A stretch of DNA of 64,000 nt from Aeromonas salmonicida subsp. salmonicida (GCF_001643305.1 NZ_LSGW01000095.1:47400-111399); one strand, 5' to 3'. Counted from the stretch's first letter, positions 47,700 through 57,327 are shown. Notes: a model not told the origin generated them from the sequence alone. Numbers and translations are program-made.

Positions 47700-48980
47700 A
47701 TGAAAGTGAAGCTACTGACTACATCCGTTGCCCTGGCACTGTCAATGACAGCATTTAGTTCTAATGCTGTTGATTTTTCTGGTTATTTTCGATCCGGCGT
47801 AGGTGTGTCCCAAGATGGGGATATGCAAACTGGCAATCAGAGCCTTGTCGGACGCCTGGGTAACGAAAGTGATACCTATACCGAAATTGGTATTGGTCAG
47901 GAGGTTTACAACAAGGACGGCAAGGTTTTCTACGTTGACAGCATGTTCAGCATGCAGAGCAATGGTTCCAATGATTATGAAAGCACGGCAACTGTCTGTG
48001 ACTTTGATAAAAAGCAGTGCAGTGAAGATGCGACATTTGCCCTGCGTCAATTCAATGTGAAAGCCAAGGGGCTGATCTCTGCTGCCCCCGATGCTGTGGT
48101 CTGGGCGGGCAAGCGCTTCTATCAGCGCCACGATCTTCACATCATCGATACCAAATACTGGAATATCTCGGGTGCCGGTGCCGGTATTGAAAACCTCAAG
48201 GCGGGTCCGGGTGCATTCTCGCTGGCGTGGATCCGCTCTGATGGCAACGATATCGATAACTCGATTGTCGACAATGATCTGAACGTCAACTTCCTGGATC
48301 TGCGTTATGCCGGCTGGGCACCCTGGGAAGGGGCCTGGACTGAGGCGGGCGTCAGCTATGCCATGCCCAATCCGACCGATGAGCAGAAAGCCACAGGTGG
48401 CAAGTACGATCCCGAGAACGGTGTCATGTTGACGGCAGAAATGAGTCAGTATTTTGCTGGCAGCGGCATCAACGAGAAGCTGGTGCTGCAGTATGCGAAC
48501 AAGGGGCTTGCCCAGAACATGATCTCCCAAGGGGGCGGTTGGTATGACGTTTGGCAACTCACTGATGACGCCAAGGGTTACCGGGTGATCCTGACCGGTG
48601 ATATTCCCCTGGGTGACAAGTTCTCTGTCAACCATGTCTTTACCTATGGTAAGGGTGAAAAACTGCAGGAATGGCACGACAACACTGAGTTGTTCAGTGC
48701 AGTGGCTCGTGGCGGTTATGCCTGGACCGATATCATGAAGACGCTGGTTGAAGCCGGTACATATGAAAGCACCAAGACCTGGACCAGTGGTGCTGAAGAC
48801 AAGTCCAGTGGTCAAAAATACACCCTGGCGCAGGCCTGGTCTGCCGGCCCCAGCATGTTTGCCCGCCCAGAGATCCGTGTGTTTGCCAGCTACCTGAAAG
48901 ATGGTGAAGGCGAGTCATTCAATGGGGGGGAAGATGACAGCACCTGGAACTTCGGGGTACAGGCCGAAGCCTGGTGGTAA
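47700..48980 (+). CDS. LamB-type sugar porin, probable galacto-oligosaccharide channel
   Basis: Outer-membrane maltoporin-family channel. ATG 47700 follows AAAGGA and gives 426 residues with a signal peptide (cleavage near SSNA-VDF). LamB features include [42 protein letters not shown] and the C-terminal aromatic strand ending in EAWW. By context it should pass galactan oligomers, not maltodextrins: it lies between galR and a GH53 gene and has a GalR-type operator. GanL-type porins have this role elsewhere. Confidence 0.88.
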   Translation: MKVKLLTTSVALALSMTAFSSNAVDFSGYFRSGVGVSQDGDMQTGNQSLVGRLGNESDTYTEIGIGQEVYNKDGKVFYVDSMFSMQSNGSNDYESTATVCDFDKKQCSEDATFALRQFNVKAKGLISAAPDAVVWAGKRFYQRHDLHIIDTKYWNISGAGAGIENLKAGPGAFSLAWIRSDGNDIDNSIVDNDLNVNFLDLRYAGWAPWEGAWTEAGVSYAMPNPTDEQKATGGKYDPENGVMLTAEMSQYFAGSGINEKLVLQYANKGLAQNMISQGGGWYDVWQLTDDAKGYRVILTGDIPLGDKFSVNHVFTYGKGEKLQEWHDNTELFSAVARGGYAWTDIMKTLVEAGTYESTKTWTSGAEDKSSGQKYTLAQAWSAGPSMFARPEIRVFASYLKDGEGESFNGGEDDSTWNFGVQAEAWW

Positions 48981-49003
48981 GCGCCACACAGGTTGAACAA
49001 TCA

Positions 49004-49026
49004 GGGAGCCATTGGCTCCCTTTTTT
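49004..49026 (+). terminator. Terminator after the porin gene
   Basis: GGGAGCC pairs with GGCTCCC around ATT, followed by six T residues. The downstream GH53 gene starts 22 bases later, so it may attenuate rather than end transcription. Confidence 0.8.
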
Positions 49027-49048
49027 GTCCCGGACAAGGAGATCGCCG

Positions 49049-50194
49049 ATGGGTTGGAAGGGGTGGCAACCGTTGTTGGGAGCCATGTTGCTGATGAGTG
49101 CATCGTCCATGAGCAAGGAGGGGGAACCCATGATTATCGGGGCGGATGTCTCCCATTTACCGCAGCTGGAAGCGGCCGGTGCCCGTTTTTATGATGGTGC
49201 GCGGCCAGAAGACTTGCTGGTTATCCTCAAGCGTCATGGGATAAATGCCATTCGTATCAAGGTCTGGAATGAGCCCGGCGAGCATGATCGCTTCCCGGCG
49301 GATCAGAGCGGGGTTGAGGGGTATAACAACCCGGATCATGTGATTGCTCTGGCCAGGCGGGCCCATCGGATGGGATTCAGGATCATGCTGGACTTCCACT
49401 ACAGCGACTGGTGGGCCGATCCAGGCAAGCAGCATATGCCGGTTGCCTGGCGTGACAAGTCCGTGGCTGTGGTCAGCGAGCGGCTCTATCAATTTACTCA
49501 CCAGCTGATGAGCCGTTTGCAAAGGGAGGGGATCACCCCGGCCTGGGTTCAGGTGGGCAATGAGATCTCCAATGGCATGATGTGGCCGCTGGGGCGTTTG
49601 CCTCACTGGGATAATCTGGCCCTGTTTCTTACCGCAGGCGCTCGCGCCGTCAAGGCAGTGTCACCCTCGAGCCAAGTCATACTGCATCTGGATGCGGGTG
49701 GCGATAACGTGCGTTGTCGTCACTGGTTCGAAGAGATCCTCGTCCGCAAGGTTCCCTTCGATGTGATGGGACTCTCTTATTACCCGGTGTGGCATGGCGC
49801 CATGAGGGATTTGGCTCGCAACATGGTTGACCTTAGCAGCCGTTTTTCCCGTCCTGTTATCGTGGTTGAAACGGCTTACCCCTGGACACAGGGCAATGGG
49901 GATCAGCAGCAAAACATCTACACCCATACCGGACCAGAGACCTATCCGATGACCCCGGTGGGGCAGCGCGACTTCCTGTGGCAGTTGCTGCGCGAGATCC
50001 ATGGTGTACCGCAGGGTCGAGGGTTGGGTTTCTTCTACTGGGAGCCCGAGTTCATTGCGGTAGCGGGGGCTGGTTGGAAGCGGGGGGCGGGGAATGAGTG
50101 GGATAATGTGACCCTGTTTGATGCCGATGGCCGAGCTTTACCGGCGCTCAGATCCTTGGCTCTGGCGGTGAGATCGGTGACGAAAAAAGAGTAA
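49049..50194 (+). CDS. GH53 endo-beta-1,4-galactanase, first copy
   Basis: Family 53 glycoside hydrolase of about 381 residues. The acid/base Glu is in VQVGNEISNGMMW and the nucleophile Glu in VVETAYPW. IRIKVWNEPGEHDRF and MLDFHYSDWWADPGKQ are typical barrel strands. The N-terminus has a hydrophobic stretch but no clear cleavage site, so export is likely but not certain. ATG 49049 follows AAGGAG. It is one of three divergent GH53 paralogues here. Confidence 0.88.
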   Translation: MGWKGWQPLLGAMLLMSASSMSKEGEPMIIGADVSHLPQLEAAGARFYDGARPEDLLVILKRHGINAIRIKVWNEPGEHDRFPADQSGVEGYNNPDHVIALARRAHRMGFRIMLDFHYSDWWADPGKQHMPVAWRDKSVAVVSERLYQFTHQLMSRLQREGITPAWVQVGNEISNGMMWPLGRLPHWDNLALFLTAGARAVKAVSPSSQVILHLDAGGDNVRCRHWFEEILVRKVPFDVMGLSYYPVWHGAMRDLARNMVDLSSRFSRPVIVVETAYPWTQGNGDQQQNIYTHTGPETYPMTPVGQRDFLWQLLREIHGVPQGRGLGFFYWEPEFIAVAGAGWKRGAGNEWDNVTLFDADGRALPALRSLALAVRSVTKKE

Positions 50195-50256
50195 GGCTTG
50201 TTTGAAGCGCAGGGGGATGCCAAGAGCTCCCCCTGCTATCAGTGGTGATGTTGCGA

Positions 50257-51261
50257 TCAGTTTTGCAGGAACGCATCCATGGCATAGGTGGGTTTGCCAC
50301 CTTGTTCCATCAGGCCGAGCGAGTAATTCTGCCAGCCGTTATGGCTCTGGGGTTCCCAGTAGAAGACGCCCAATCCCTTGTTGTCCGGGATCCATTTCAT
50401 CTTGTTGAGCAGGTCGACCAGGGTGTCGTAGCTGTTTTTCGGATCATCCCAGGGCATGCCCACCTCCACTATCATTACCTCCTTGCCATGGCGGCTGACC
50501 ATATCGGCAAGGTTGTCATAGCAACGGTTGTTCATGGAGAACCAATCGCCATTGCCGGTCTGGGTGGGGTAGATGGATGCGCCGATCACATCCCACTTGG
50601 CGCCATTGGCCTTGAGGCCGTCAAACATCCAGCGGTAAAGGGCATTGTTCTCGCAGTTGGCGAGATGGACTATCACCTTGGTCGACTTGTTGACGGCCTT
50701 GACGGCGTCATAACCACTGTTGATCAGCCAGGCAAAATTGCGCATGTTGGCCGATGCCTTGCCGTCATCCCACAGCATGCCATTGTTGGTCTCGTTGCCA
50801 ACTTGTACCCATTTTGGCGTGATGCCGGCCTGCTTCAGGGCGACGAGCGAGTTGTAGGTATGCCAGTAGACGTTGGACATCAACTGCTCGAAGGTATAGC
50901 CCTGCCAGGCGGCCGGTTTGGTCTGTTTACCCGGGTCGGCCCAGCTGTCGCTGTAGTGAAAGTCGATCATGATATCGAGGCCCGCCGCCTTGGCCCGTTT
51001 GGCTTTGGCGATGACATCGTTGAGGCTATTCCAGCCTCCGGCCGGATTGACCCAGACCCGCAGCCGGATGGCGTTGATGCCGTGCTGCTTCAGGGTGAGT
51101 AACAGATCTTGCTGCTTGCCACTGTCGTTGTAAAACCTGTAGCCGGACTGCTCCATCTGGGTTAGCCAGCTGACGTCGGCTCCCTTGACCATGGCAGTAC
51201 TTTCTGACGGGTAGAGCATGCTGGCGCCAAGCACCAGAGCACTGATCAAGCTCAGTTTCAT
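50257..51261 (-). CDS. GH53 endo-beta-1,4-galactanase, second copy
   Basis: 334 residues with a signal peptide (MKLSLISALVLGASMLYPSESTA). Acid/base in VQVGNETNNGMLWDDG and nucleophile in MIVEVGMPWDD. The substrate loops differ from the other two copies (HLANCENNALYRWM, CYDNLADMVSRHG) and it lacks the HLAEG/HLDAGG pattern. It is on the minus strand, downstream of the X25-like gene and the chemoreceptor, and so probably in another transcript. Confidence 0.87.
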   Translation of the reverse strand: MKLSLISALVLGASMLYPSESTAMVKGADVSWLTQMEQSGYRFYNDSGKQQDLLLTLKQHGINAIRLRVWVNPAGGWNSLNDVIAKAKRAKAAGLDIMIDFHYSDSWADPGKQTKPAAWQGYTFEQLMSNVYWHTYNSLVALKQAGITPKWVQVGNETNNGMLWDDGKASANMRNFAWLINSGYDAVKAVNKSTKVIVHLANCENNALYRWMFDGLKANGAKWDVIGASIYPTQTGNGDWFSMNNRCYDNLADMVSRHGKEVMIVEVGMPWDDPKNSYDTLVDLLNKMKWIPDNKGLGVFYWEPQSHNGWQNYSLGLMEQGGKPTYAMDAFLQN

Positions 51262-51422
51262 CCTTGTTTCTCCGTAATTGAAAAGGGGTTGGGCTCATGG
51301 CTGAACCCGGGGCAGGGGGGAAGCTTGTAGGGCAATCGCCTGCCTGGATGCGCCATGGCCATGGCACATCCAGTCAGGTGCTGGGCAAACGTAATATGGC
51401 CCGGAGACGGCCCATGGGAGCG

Positions 51423-51845
51423 TTACTGTGCCTTGCTCACCGTCAGCTGGATGCTGGCGGGATCGCGGCGATCCAGGGTAAAGAGGTAGGCCCCATCCTT
51501 GAGGGGTGTGAACTTCATGTCGCTCCACTGGTAACCAGCCTTGACGATGACTGGCTTGCCGGCTTCCACCTTGCTGGCGGGGTCGAACTGGCCGTAGGTG
51601 GTATCACTCTTCCACTTCTCATCGGCAATCTTGAATTTGTAGGCGCCGTGGCTGGCTTGCAGGCTGGTGGTGACGGTGAGCAGATCAGGTTGACTCTGGA
51701 CCAGTTGCTGGGCAGCTGGGGCCTCCCAATTGTTCATCTCCCCGCGCAGGAAGAGAAGACGAGTCTGCGCCGTATCGGCCTCGGCGGCCCAGACTGGATG
51801 AAGGCAACCAAGCAGGGTAGCGGCCAGGAGCGTGTGTTTGAGCAT
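51423..51845 (-). CDS. Small secreted X25/CBM-like carbohydrate-binding protein
   Basis: 140 residues with a signal peptide (MLKHTLLAATLLGCLHPVWA). The mature part, LFLRGEMNNWEAP... and YKFKIADEKWKSDTTYGQF, resembles the beta-sandwich module X25 found in pullulanases. It stands alone without a catalytic domain. It lies between the chemoreceptor and the second GH53 gene, so a galactan-binding or presentation role is inferred. Also possible: a SusE-like surface binding protein. Confidence 0.65.
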   Translation of the reverse strand: MLKHTLLAATLLGCLHPVWAAEADTAQTRLLFLRGEMNNWEAPAAQQLVQSQPDLLTVTTSLQASHGAYKFKIADEKWKSDTTYGQFDPASKVEAGKPVIVKAGYQWSDMKFTPLKDGAYLFTLDRRDPASIQLTVSKAQ

Positions 51846-51901
51846 TGTCGTTTCCTTGTATTGTGTCTCAGTGGCGCCGGCCGGTGTCGACCGGCAATCG
51901 G

Positions 51902-53940
51902 TTACAGGCTGAATCGTTGTACCAGCGTGAGCTGCTGTTGTGAGAGCTGTTGCAACTGACTGCTGGTGTGGGCAACGCGGGTCAGCATCTCCTGGTTATC
52001 GTCGGAGATGCTGTTGATATTGTTCATGTTGCTGGCAATTTCTTGACTGGTGTTCTGCTGTTGCTGGGCGGCAATGGCGATCTGGATGCTGAGATCCGCC
52101 ACCTGTTGCAGCGAGCTGGCGAGGTGGATGAGGGTGTGACGGGATTGCTCGCTGTCATCGGCGCAAAGTGCCATCACATCGGTGCAGCCACTTATGGTGG
52201 TGACGGCCCTGTGCACGCTCTGCTGTAGTGCCGTGATCATCGCCTGAATGGTGGTGGTGGTGGTGGATTCTGTGGTGTGCTTGGCCAGCTGGCGTACCTC
52301 GTCTGCCACTACGGCAAAGCCTCTCCCCTGTTCTCCGGCTCTTGCTGCCTCAATGGCGGCGTTGAGTGCCAGCAGGTTGGTCTGTTCCGCAATCCGGCTG
52401 ATGAATTCCAGAATGCTGCCTATGTTGTTGCCCAGCCCGTGAACCTCCTCGACGATGCGGCGCGAATCCGCCAGACGATTGGAGAGCTGGGTCATGCGCG
52501 TCAGGGTGTTTTCACTCATGGTGCTGGCGGAACGGGCTTGCGTCGACACCTCCTTGATCGTTTGCTGGGCATGTCCGGCGCTCTCTGCCACATCGCGTAC
52601 CGTGTGCTCCATCTCGAGCATGGCGCTGGCAACACTGGCCGTTTCACTGCGCTGCTGCTCCAGTTGCCGCTGCGCATTGAGCTGGGCACACTGGTTCTGG
52701 TTGGCCATCTCCCCCAGCGAGCTGGCGGCCATCACAATTTGCCCCAGCATGTTGCTCATCTCCTGGGCGAGGGCATTGATCCCCTTGGCCAGTTGACCGA
52801 ATTCATCCTGCTGCCGATGGCTGATGCGCCTTGTCATGTCACCCTGACTCAGGGCTTCGAGCACCGTCAGGGTCTGCTTGATGGGGGTCGGATGGAGTGA
52901 ATGATGCGCCAGAGCACCAGTGCGCTGACGGCCAGCGACAGCAGTAGACCGACAAACAGCAGGGATTGCAGCTGGCTCAGGATCTGTTTGCTGCTCTGCA
53001 CCCGCAGGGCAAGCTGGGTATCGATACTGTTGTCGATCTCCGCCAGCTCACCCAGCACCGAGTTGATGATACGGGTGGCCTGAGTGCTCTGGTTGCGCAG
53101 TTGATCGCTCTCTTGTGCCAGGCGAAGGTGGGTTGCCAGCAAACCTGCGTTGCCTGCGCTCTGTTGTACAACCCGGTCAAACAGGGTGCCCAACGACTGC
53201 TCCAGATCGATCTTGCCGCCAAAGGCGCTCTCCTGCTTGAGCAGTTTGGTCGCCAGTGTCTGGCGTTGGCGCTGGATAGCCTTGCTGAGTGTCTGGTTGC
53301 CGGCCAGTTGCCCCGCAATACGGGCCGTATCCTGCAGCTTCATCGCCGCCTGTGTATTGGTGAATAACAGCTCCAGCTGGTTGACCAGCGCATTCTTGAG
53401 TCCGGCTGTGTAGTGGGCGCCCAGTGTTTCAACCAGCATGGCGAGATCTCCCTGCAGGCGCTTGTTGTCACGGGTCAGGGAGGTGTCTTCTGTCAGGATC
53501 TGCTGGCTCTTCAGGTTGGCGGCATAGCTGTCAACAATCTGGGTTGCAAGCTGCCAATAGGTTGTCTGCTGCTCGGTGAGGGCATGGATGCGGCTGATCA
53601 TGGCCGGGTGGTGCGAGGCCTTGTTGCCAAGCAGTGCCAAGTCCTGCTCAAACACCTGCTGCCAGCGCGCAAGCTCGGCTCGTCCCTTGCTGACGTCATC
53701 GCTCGTCTGCAGGGTGAGCAGGCCACGCAGAACCTTGTCCTGCATAAACAAGTCTTTGGTCACCGAGCGACTCTGAACCAGAGTGGGTGCCACCTCGCCC
53801 GTCAGGATGTCGACCTGCATGGCCAGCTGGTTGCCTGCTCGTAACGAGACCATTACGGCGAGAACCAGCAGAGTGATGATCAGACCAAAGCCCAATATCA
53901 GGCGCTGGATGATGGATATCTGTGGCATGGATATTTTCAT
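51902..53940 (-). pseudogene. Methyl-accepting chemotaxis protein, frameshifted
   Basis: The first frame (53940 to 52867) encodes a membrane helix, a four-helix-bundle periplasmic sensor and a second helix ([21 protein letters not shown]). It then leaves register at [10 protein letters not shown] near 52881-52891. The second frame holds HAMP ([22 protein letters not shown]) and the signalling hairpin tip [35 protein letters not shown], to 51902. Adding one base restores about 679 residues ([17 protein letters not shown]). A TGG x6 repeat (52249-52266) also adds extra threonines. Context suggests a galactan or galactose sensor. Confidence 0.85.
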
Positions 53941-54096
53941 TGGTATCGCTTACATGTTGAGAGTGACATGGCTGACCGTCGATGAGGATCACCTGCATGG
54001 TATTCTTAGCCAGCTTTATCAGGAGGTTGGTGAGTGTGAGTCATACTTCACGACGCTTTATAGAGGCGTATCTTTGTACTCAAATTCACTAATTTT

Positions 54097-54110
54097 GTGT
54101 AACGTTTCAC
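54097..54110. promoter_or_regulatory. Possible LacI-family operator upstream of the chemoreceptor
   Basis: GTGTAACGTTTCAC is a 14-bp near-perfect palindrome related to, but two bases shorter than, the GalR site; about 157 bases upstream of the chemoreceptor start. Confidence 0.4.
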
Positions 54111-54266
54111 TGTTTGTGGTTATTTTTACACCGCCATGGTGCTCAACCAAACAGGATTTAAATAGGGTTGAGAGCCGGCTCTCATTTCGCTGGTATTTTG
54201 TGCTGCAGGAAGGGAGTGCTTTGGGTCTGAGGTGAAGGGTGAGCGGCAGGGCATGGGATCAGGGAA

Positions 54267-54294
54267 GAAAAAAGCCCCCGGTATTGGCGGGGGC
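54267..54294 (-). terminator. Terminator of the galactan ATPase gene
   Basis: GCCCCCG/CGGGGGC stem; on the minus strand it is followed by a T tract. Confidence 0.85.
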
Positions 54295-54337
54295 AAATCT
54301 GGCATGGATAAAAGCGGGTGTAGAGAAGGCAGAGGGG

Positions 54338-55434
54338 TTAGCGGCTGATCCGGGTGCCATCGGCGGCAAAGACAAGGCAGTGCTCAGGTGAGAAGAAAAC
54401 ATCGAGCTGCTGGTACGGCTTGAAGGCATTGTCACCGGGCAGCAGCAGCTTGAAGCCGTCGATGCCACAGCATTGGCCGAACAGATAAGTACTGTTGCCA
54501 AGGCGCTCAACCACTTCACAGGTGAAGGAGAGATGGATGCCATCACCGCCAGGAACCAGGTGCTCTGGCCTCAGGCCCAATGTGATAGTACTGCCAGCTG
54601 CCAGCTGCCAGCTGCCAGCTCGTTGGTGATGATGGGCTGAGTGATGGTTCTTTGCTCTGACAGTGCGAGCTCCAACTGGCTGGGAGACCAGCTAATGACC
54701 TGGGCTGGCAGGAAATTCATCTTGGGTGAACCGATAAAGCCGGCCACAAACTGATTGACTGGTTTGTAATAGAGATCCATGGGTGAGCCGACTTGCTCCA
54801 CCTTGCCGTAGTTCATCACGACTATCTTGTCTGCCAGTGTCATGGCCTCGATCTGGTCATGAGTGACATAAATCATGGTGGTTTTCAGCTCCTGGTGCAG
54901 CTTGGCGATATGCAGGCGCATCTCGACCCTCAGTTCGGCATCCAGGTTGGAGAGGGGCTCATCAAACAGGAACACCTTGGGGTTGCGCACTATGGCACGA
55001 CCAATGGCAACCCGCTGCCGCTGTCCCCCCGAGAGCTGTTTTGGTTTGCGGTCAAGAAGATGGGAGAGTTGCAGCGTCTTGGCAACCATGCCGACCTGAT
55101 GCTGGATCTGATCCTTGGGCACTCCGTTCACCTTCAATCCATAACCCATGTTTTCAGCCACAGTCATGTGGGGATAGAGGGCATAGGACTGGAATACCAT
55201 GGCGACGCCACGGTGGGCAGGGGCAACATCGTTGACCACAGTGCCCCCGATTGCGATATGGCCGTCGGAGATCTCTTCCAGACCGGCGATCATTCTCAGC
55301 AAGGTTGATTTGCCACAACCTGAGGGGCCGACAAAAACGGTGAATTCACCATCTTCCACCTCCAGATCCACATTGTGCAGTGTCACGTTGGTGCCGAAAC
55401 GCTTGACAACACTGTTCAGACTGATACTCGCCAT
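54338..55434 (-). pseudogene. MalK/UgpC-type sugar ABC ATPase, frameshifted by a 7-bp repeat
   Basis: The nucleotide-binding domain is complete: Walker [10 protein letters not shown], signature LSGGQRQR, Walker [14 protein letters not shown]-loop VTHD. It is the expected motor for the adjacent MalEFG-type importer. The frame ends early at 54571 as [11 protein letters not shown] (287 residues). The rest of the regulatory TOBE region ([14 protein letters not shown]..) is in another frame to 54338. The break is at four tandem copies of GCCAGCT (54593-54620). Two copies would join the halves in frame ([17 protein letters not shown], about 360 residues). The truncated protein could still hydrolyse ATP. 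Confidence 0.88.
54593..54620. repeat. Heptanucleotide tandem repeat (GCCAGCT)4
   Basis: Four perfect copies of 7 bases inside the ATPase coding region. Each unit shifts the frame by one; 2 or 5 copies would be in frame. Confidence 0.95.
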
Positions 55435-55584
55435 ACTGCTAACTCCTTGATTATAAATCCAATCTGTCATGATGCTCGATGTCGTTTGTGACACGGGGAA
55501 CACATCAGGAATCAGACATAAACAGCCGGAAACCCGCTTCGCGACGACTGCATACATCACTTGTGGCGGGAATATAACAGTGGA

Positions 55585-55600
55585 GTGTAACCGCTTGCAC
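55585..55600. promoter_or_regulatory. GalR operator 1 of the galactan region
   Basis: GTGTAACCGCTTGCAC fits GTGnAAnCGnTTnCAC exactly. Confidence 0.88.
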
Positions 55601-55616
55601 AAAATGCTGTTTCTTT

Positions 55617-55632
55617 TGTGTATGAGATCACA
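55617..55632. promoter_or_regulatory. CRP site of the galactan region
   Basis: TGTGT-ATGAGA-TCACA matches 9 of 10 core positions, between the two GalR operators. Confidence 0.78.
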
Positions 55633-55689
55633 ACCTTTGCATATGCTGCTGGTAGATATGACGTGCTCCGCTTACCGTAATCACATTCG

Positions 55690-55705
55690 GTGTAACCGTT
55701 ACCCT
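55690..55705. promoter_or_regulatory. GalR operator 2 of the galactan region
   Basis: GTGTAACCGTTACCCT fits the consensus with two mismatches. Its centre is 105 bases from operator 1. Confidence 0.68.
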
Positions 55706-56004
55706 TGTGGCGGCCCTCTCGGGTGAGTTCATGGAGGAGTGGCCTGGTGAGGTGTACCGGGAAAGCATACCGGATCTCATGGTACAGAACTGAAAGTTGA
55801 TTATTAATCAATTAGTTATGTAATTTGTCGCGTTTTTTGGCAACGCAGCCTGCAACCCTTGCTGAGATTGTGTAGTGGCTTGGTAGACAGAGAGTCATAC
55901 CCGTGTGATTGGAAAGAGTGAAATTATTACACACATTGGTTTGATGCACGGCAAAAAACACGACGGAACAATCATTCTCGCTTGAACAGGGACAAGGATA
56001 AAAG

Positions 56005-57240
56005 ATGAAAATCAATAAGTTAACAGCAGTGATTATGTTGTCATTGGGGGCGGGCAGCCTGTTGAGCCATGGGGTGATGGCGGCAGAGGGTGAGCTGCTT
56101 GTGTGGGAAGACATCAAGAAGTCCAATGGCATTGAAGATGCGGTCAAGGCATTCGAAGCCCAGTACAAGGTGAAAGTGAAGATCCAGGAGATGCCATATG
56201 CGCAGCAAATCGAGAAGCTGCGGCTGGATGGCCCGGCAGGCATAGGTCCCGATGTACTGGTCATTCCCCATGATCAGGTCGGTGGTGCCGTGGTGCAGGG
56301 GCTGCTGTCCGAACTCAAGGTGGATGCCAAGTACATGGACAGCTTTACCAAGCCCGCCGTGGATGCGCAGACCTATGAAGGCAAGTTGTACGGTATTCCT
56401 AAAGCGGTCGAGACCATAGTGCTGGTGTATAACAAGGACATACTGCCAAAAGCACCGGAAACCTTCGATGACTTGATCAAAGTTTCCAAAGAGCAGCGCG
56501 CCGCCAATAAATATGGTCTGCTAGCCAAATTTGACGAGATTTATTACTCATATGGCGTCGTTGCCGGTATGGGGGGATATATTTTCGGCCAGAATGCCAA
56601 TGGTTCCCTGAATGTGAACGATATCGGGCTGGCCAATCAGGGGATGATTGATGCGGTCACCTTCCTCAAATCGTTCTACGCGGATGGCTTGTTCCCGGCA
56701 GGGATCGTCGGTGAGACAGGTGCCAATGCCATCGACTCGCTGTTTACCGAGAAAAAAGCTGCTGCCGTTATTACAGGCCCCTGGGCATTCAAACCTTACC
56801 AGGACGCCGGCGTGAATTATGGGGTGGCACCACTGCCCACTCTGCCAAATGGCGAGCACATGCGATCTTTCCTTGGGGTAAAGGGATACAGCGTCTCTAC
56901 TTATTCAACTCAGAAGGAGTTGGCTCAACAATTCATCGAATTTATCAACCAGCCTGAATACGCCAAAATTCGTTTTGAGAAGACCGGTGAAATTCCACCC
57001 GTCAAGTCACTGATTGATGATCCGGTTATCAAGGGGGATGAGAAAGCAAGGGCCGTTGCCATCCAGGCCGGTTATGCCGTTCCCATGCCAAGTGTACCGG
57101 AAATGCAAGAAGTATGGACGCCCTCCAATAGCGCTCTGCAATTGAGCGTGACTGGCAAGCAAGATGTCAAGGCTGCCCTGAATGGTGCCGTTAAAACCAT
57201 CAATATGCAGATTGAGGCAAACCACGCAAACCGGGATTAA
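56005..57240 (+). CDS. ganS: MalE-type galacto-oligosaccharide-binding protein
   Basis: Periplasmic binding protein of 411 residues with a signal peptide (cleavage near GVMA-AEG) and the MBP-family core LLVWEDIKKSNGIEDAVKAFE and GPDVLVIPHDQVG. It is the first gene of an importer operon that ends in galactanase and beta-galactosidase, so galactan oligomers are the likely ligand. The order matches the Bacillus ganS-ganP-ganQ genes; Gram-negative regulon collections may use ganEFGK. RBS AAGGA precedes the ATG. Confidence 0.88.
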   Translation: MKINKLTAVIMLSLGAGSLLSHGVMAAEGELLVWEDIKKSNGIEDAVKAFEAQYKVKVKIQEMPYAQQIEKLRLDGPAGIGPDVLVIPHDQVGGAVVQGLLSELKVDAKYMDSFTKPAVDAQTYEGKLYGIPKAVETIVLVYNKDILPKAPETFDDLIKVSKEQRAANKYGLLAKFDEIYYSYGVVAGMGGYIFGQNANGSLNVNDIGLANQGMIDAVTFLKSFYADGLFPAGIVGETGANAIDSLFTEKKAAAVITGPWAFKPYQDAGVNYGVAPLPTLPNGEHMRSFLGVKGYSVSTYSTQKELAQQFIEFINQPEYAKIRFEKTGEIPPVKSLIDDPVIKGDEKARAVAIQAGYAVPMPSVPEMQEVWTPSNSALQLSVTGKQDVKAALNGAVKTINMQIEANHANRD

Positions 57241-57246
57241 CGATAC

Positions 57247-57268
57247 GCAGGCGTTACGCCTTGCCTGC
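57247..57268 (+). other. Intercistronic hairpin between binding protein and permease genes
   Basis: GCAGGC pairs with GCCTGC in the 87-base gap. It may protect the binding-protein mRNA and lower permease expression, like the malE-malF spacer of E. coli. Confidence 0.5.
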
Positions 57269-57327
57269 ATGGGTAGCATTAAGCTGCTTGATGCTACTCA
57301 TGTTTCTTTAAGGATAGGAGGTATATT

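Larger units (their letters stand above)
53941..54337. other. Intergenic region, chemoreceptor to galactan ATPase
   Basis: No gene supported. It contains a LacI-family-like palindrome (54097-54110), a 14-bp perfect palindrome (54170-54183) and the terminator at 54267-54294. No clear sigma28 flagellar promoter was found for the chemoreceptor. Confidence 0.6.
55435..56004. promoter_or_regulatory. Divergent control region of the galactan importer
   Basis: 570 bases without a supported gene. It holds two GalR operators, a CRP site between them, and an A/T-rich palindrome (TTGATTATTAATCAA, 55797-55811) nearer the binding-protein gene. Confidence 0.75.

Noticed and set aside
51343..51376. Hairpin-like CTGGATG/CATCCAG sequence upstream of the second GH53 gene as a terminator
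   Set aside because: The stem is interrupted and no T tract follows on either strand.
54036..54058. TGTGA and TCACG pair upstream of the chemoreceptor as a CRP site
   Set aside because: Spacing is 8 bases instead of 6.
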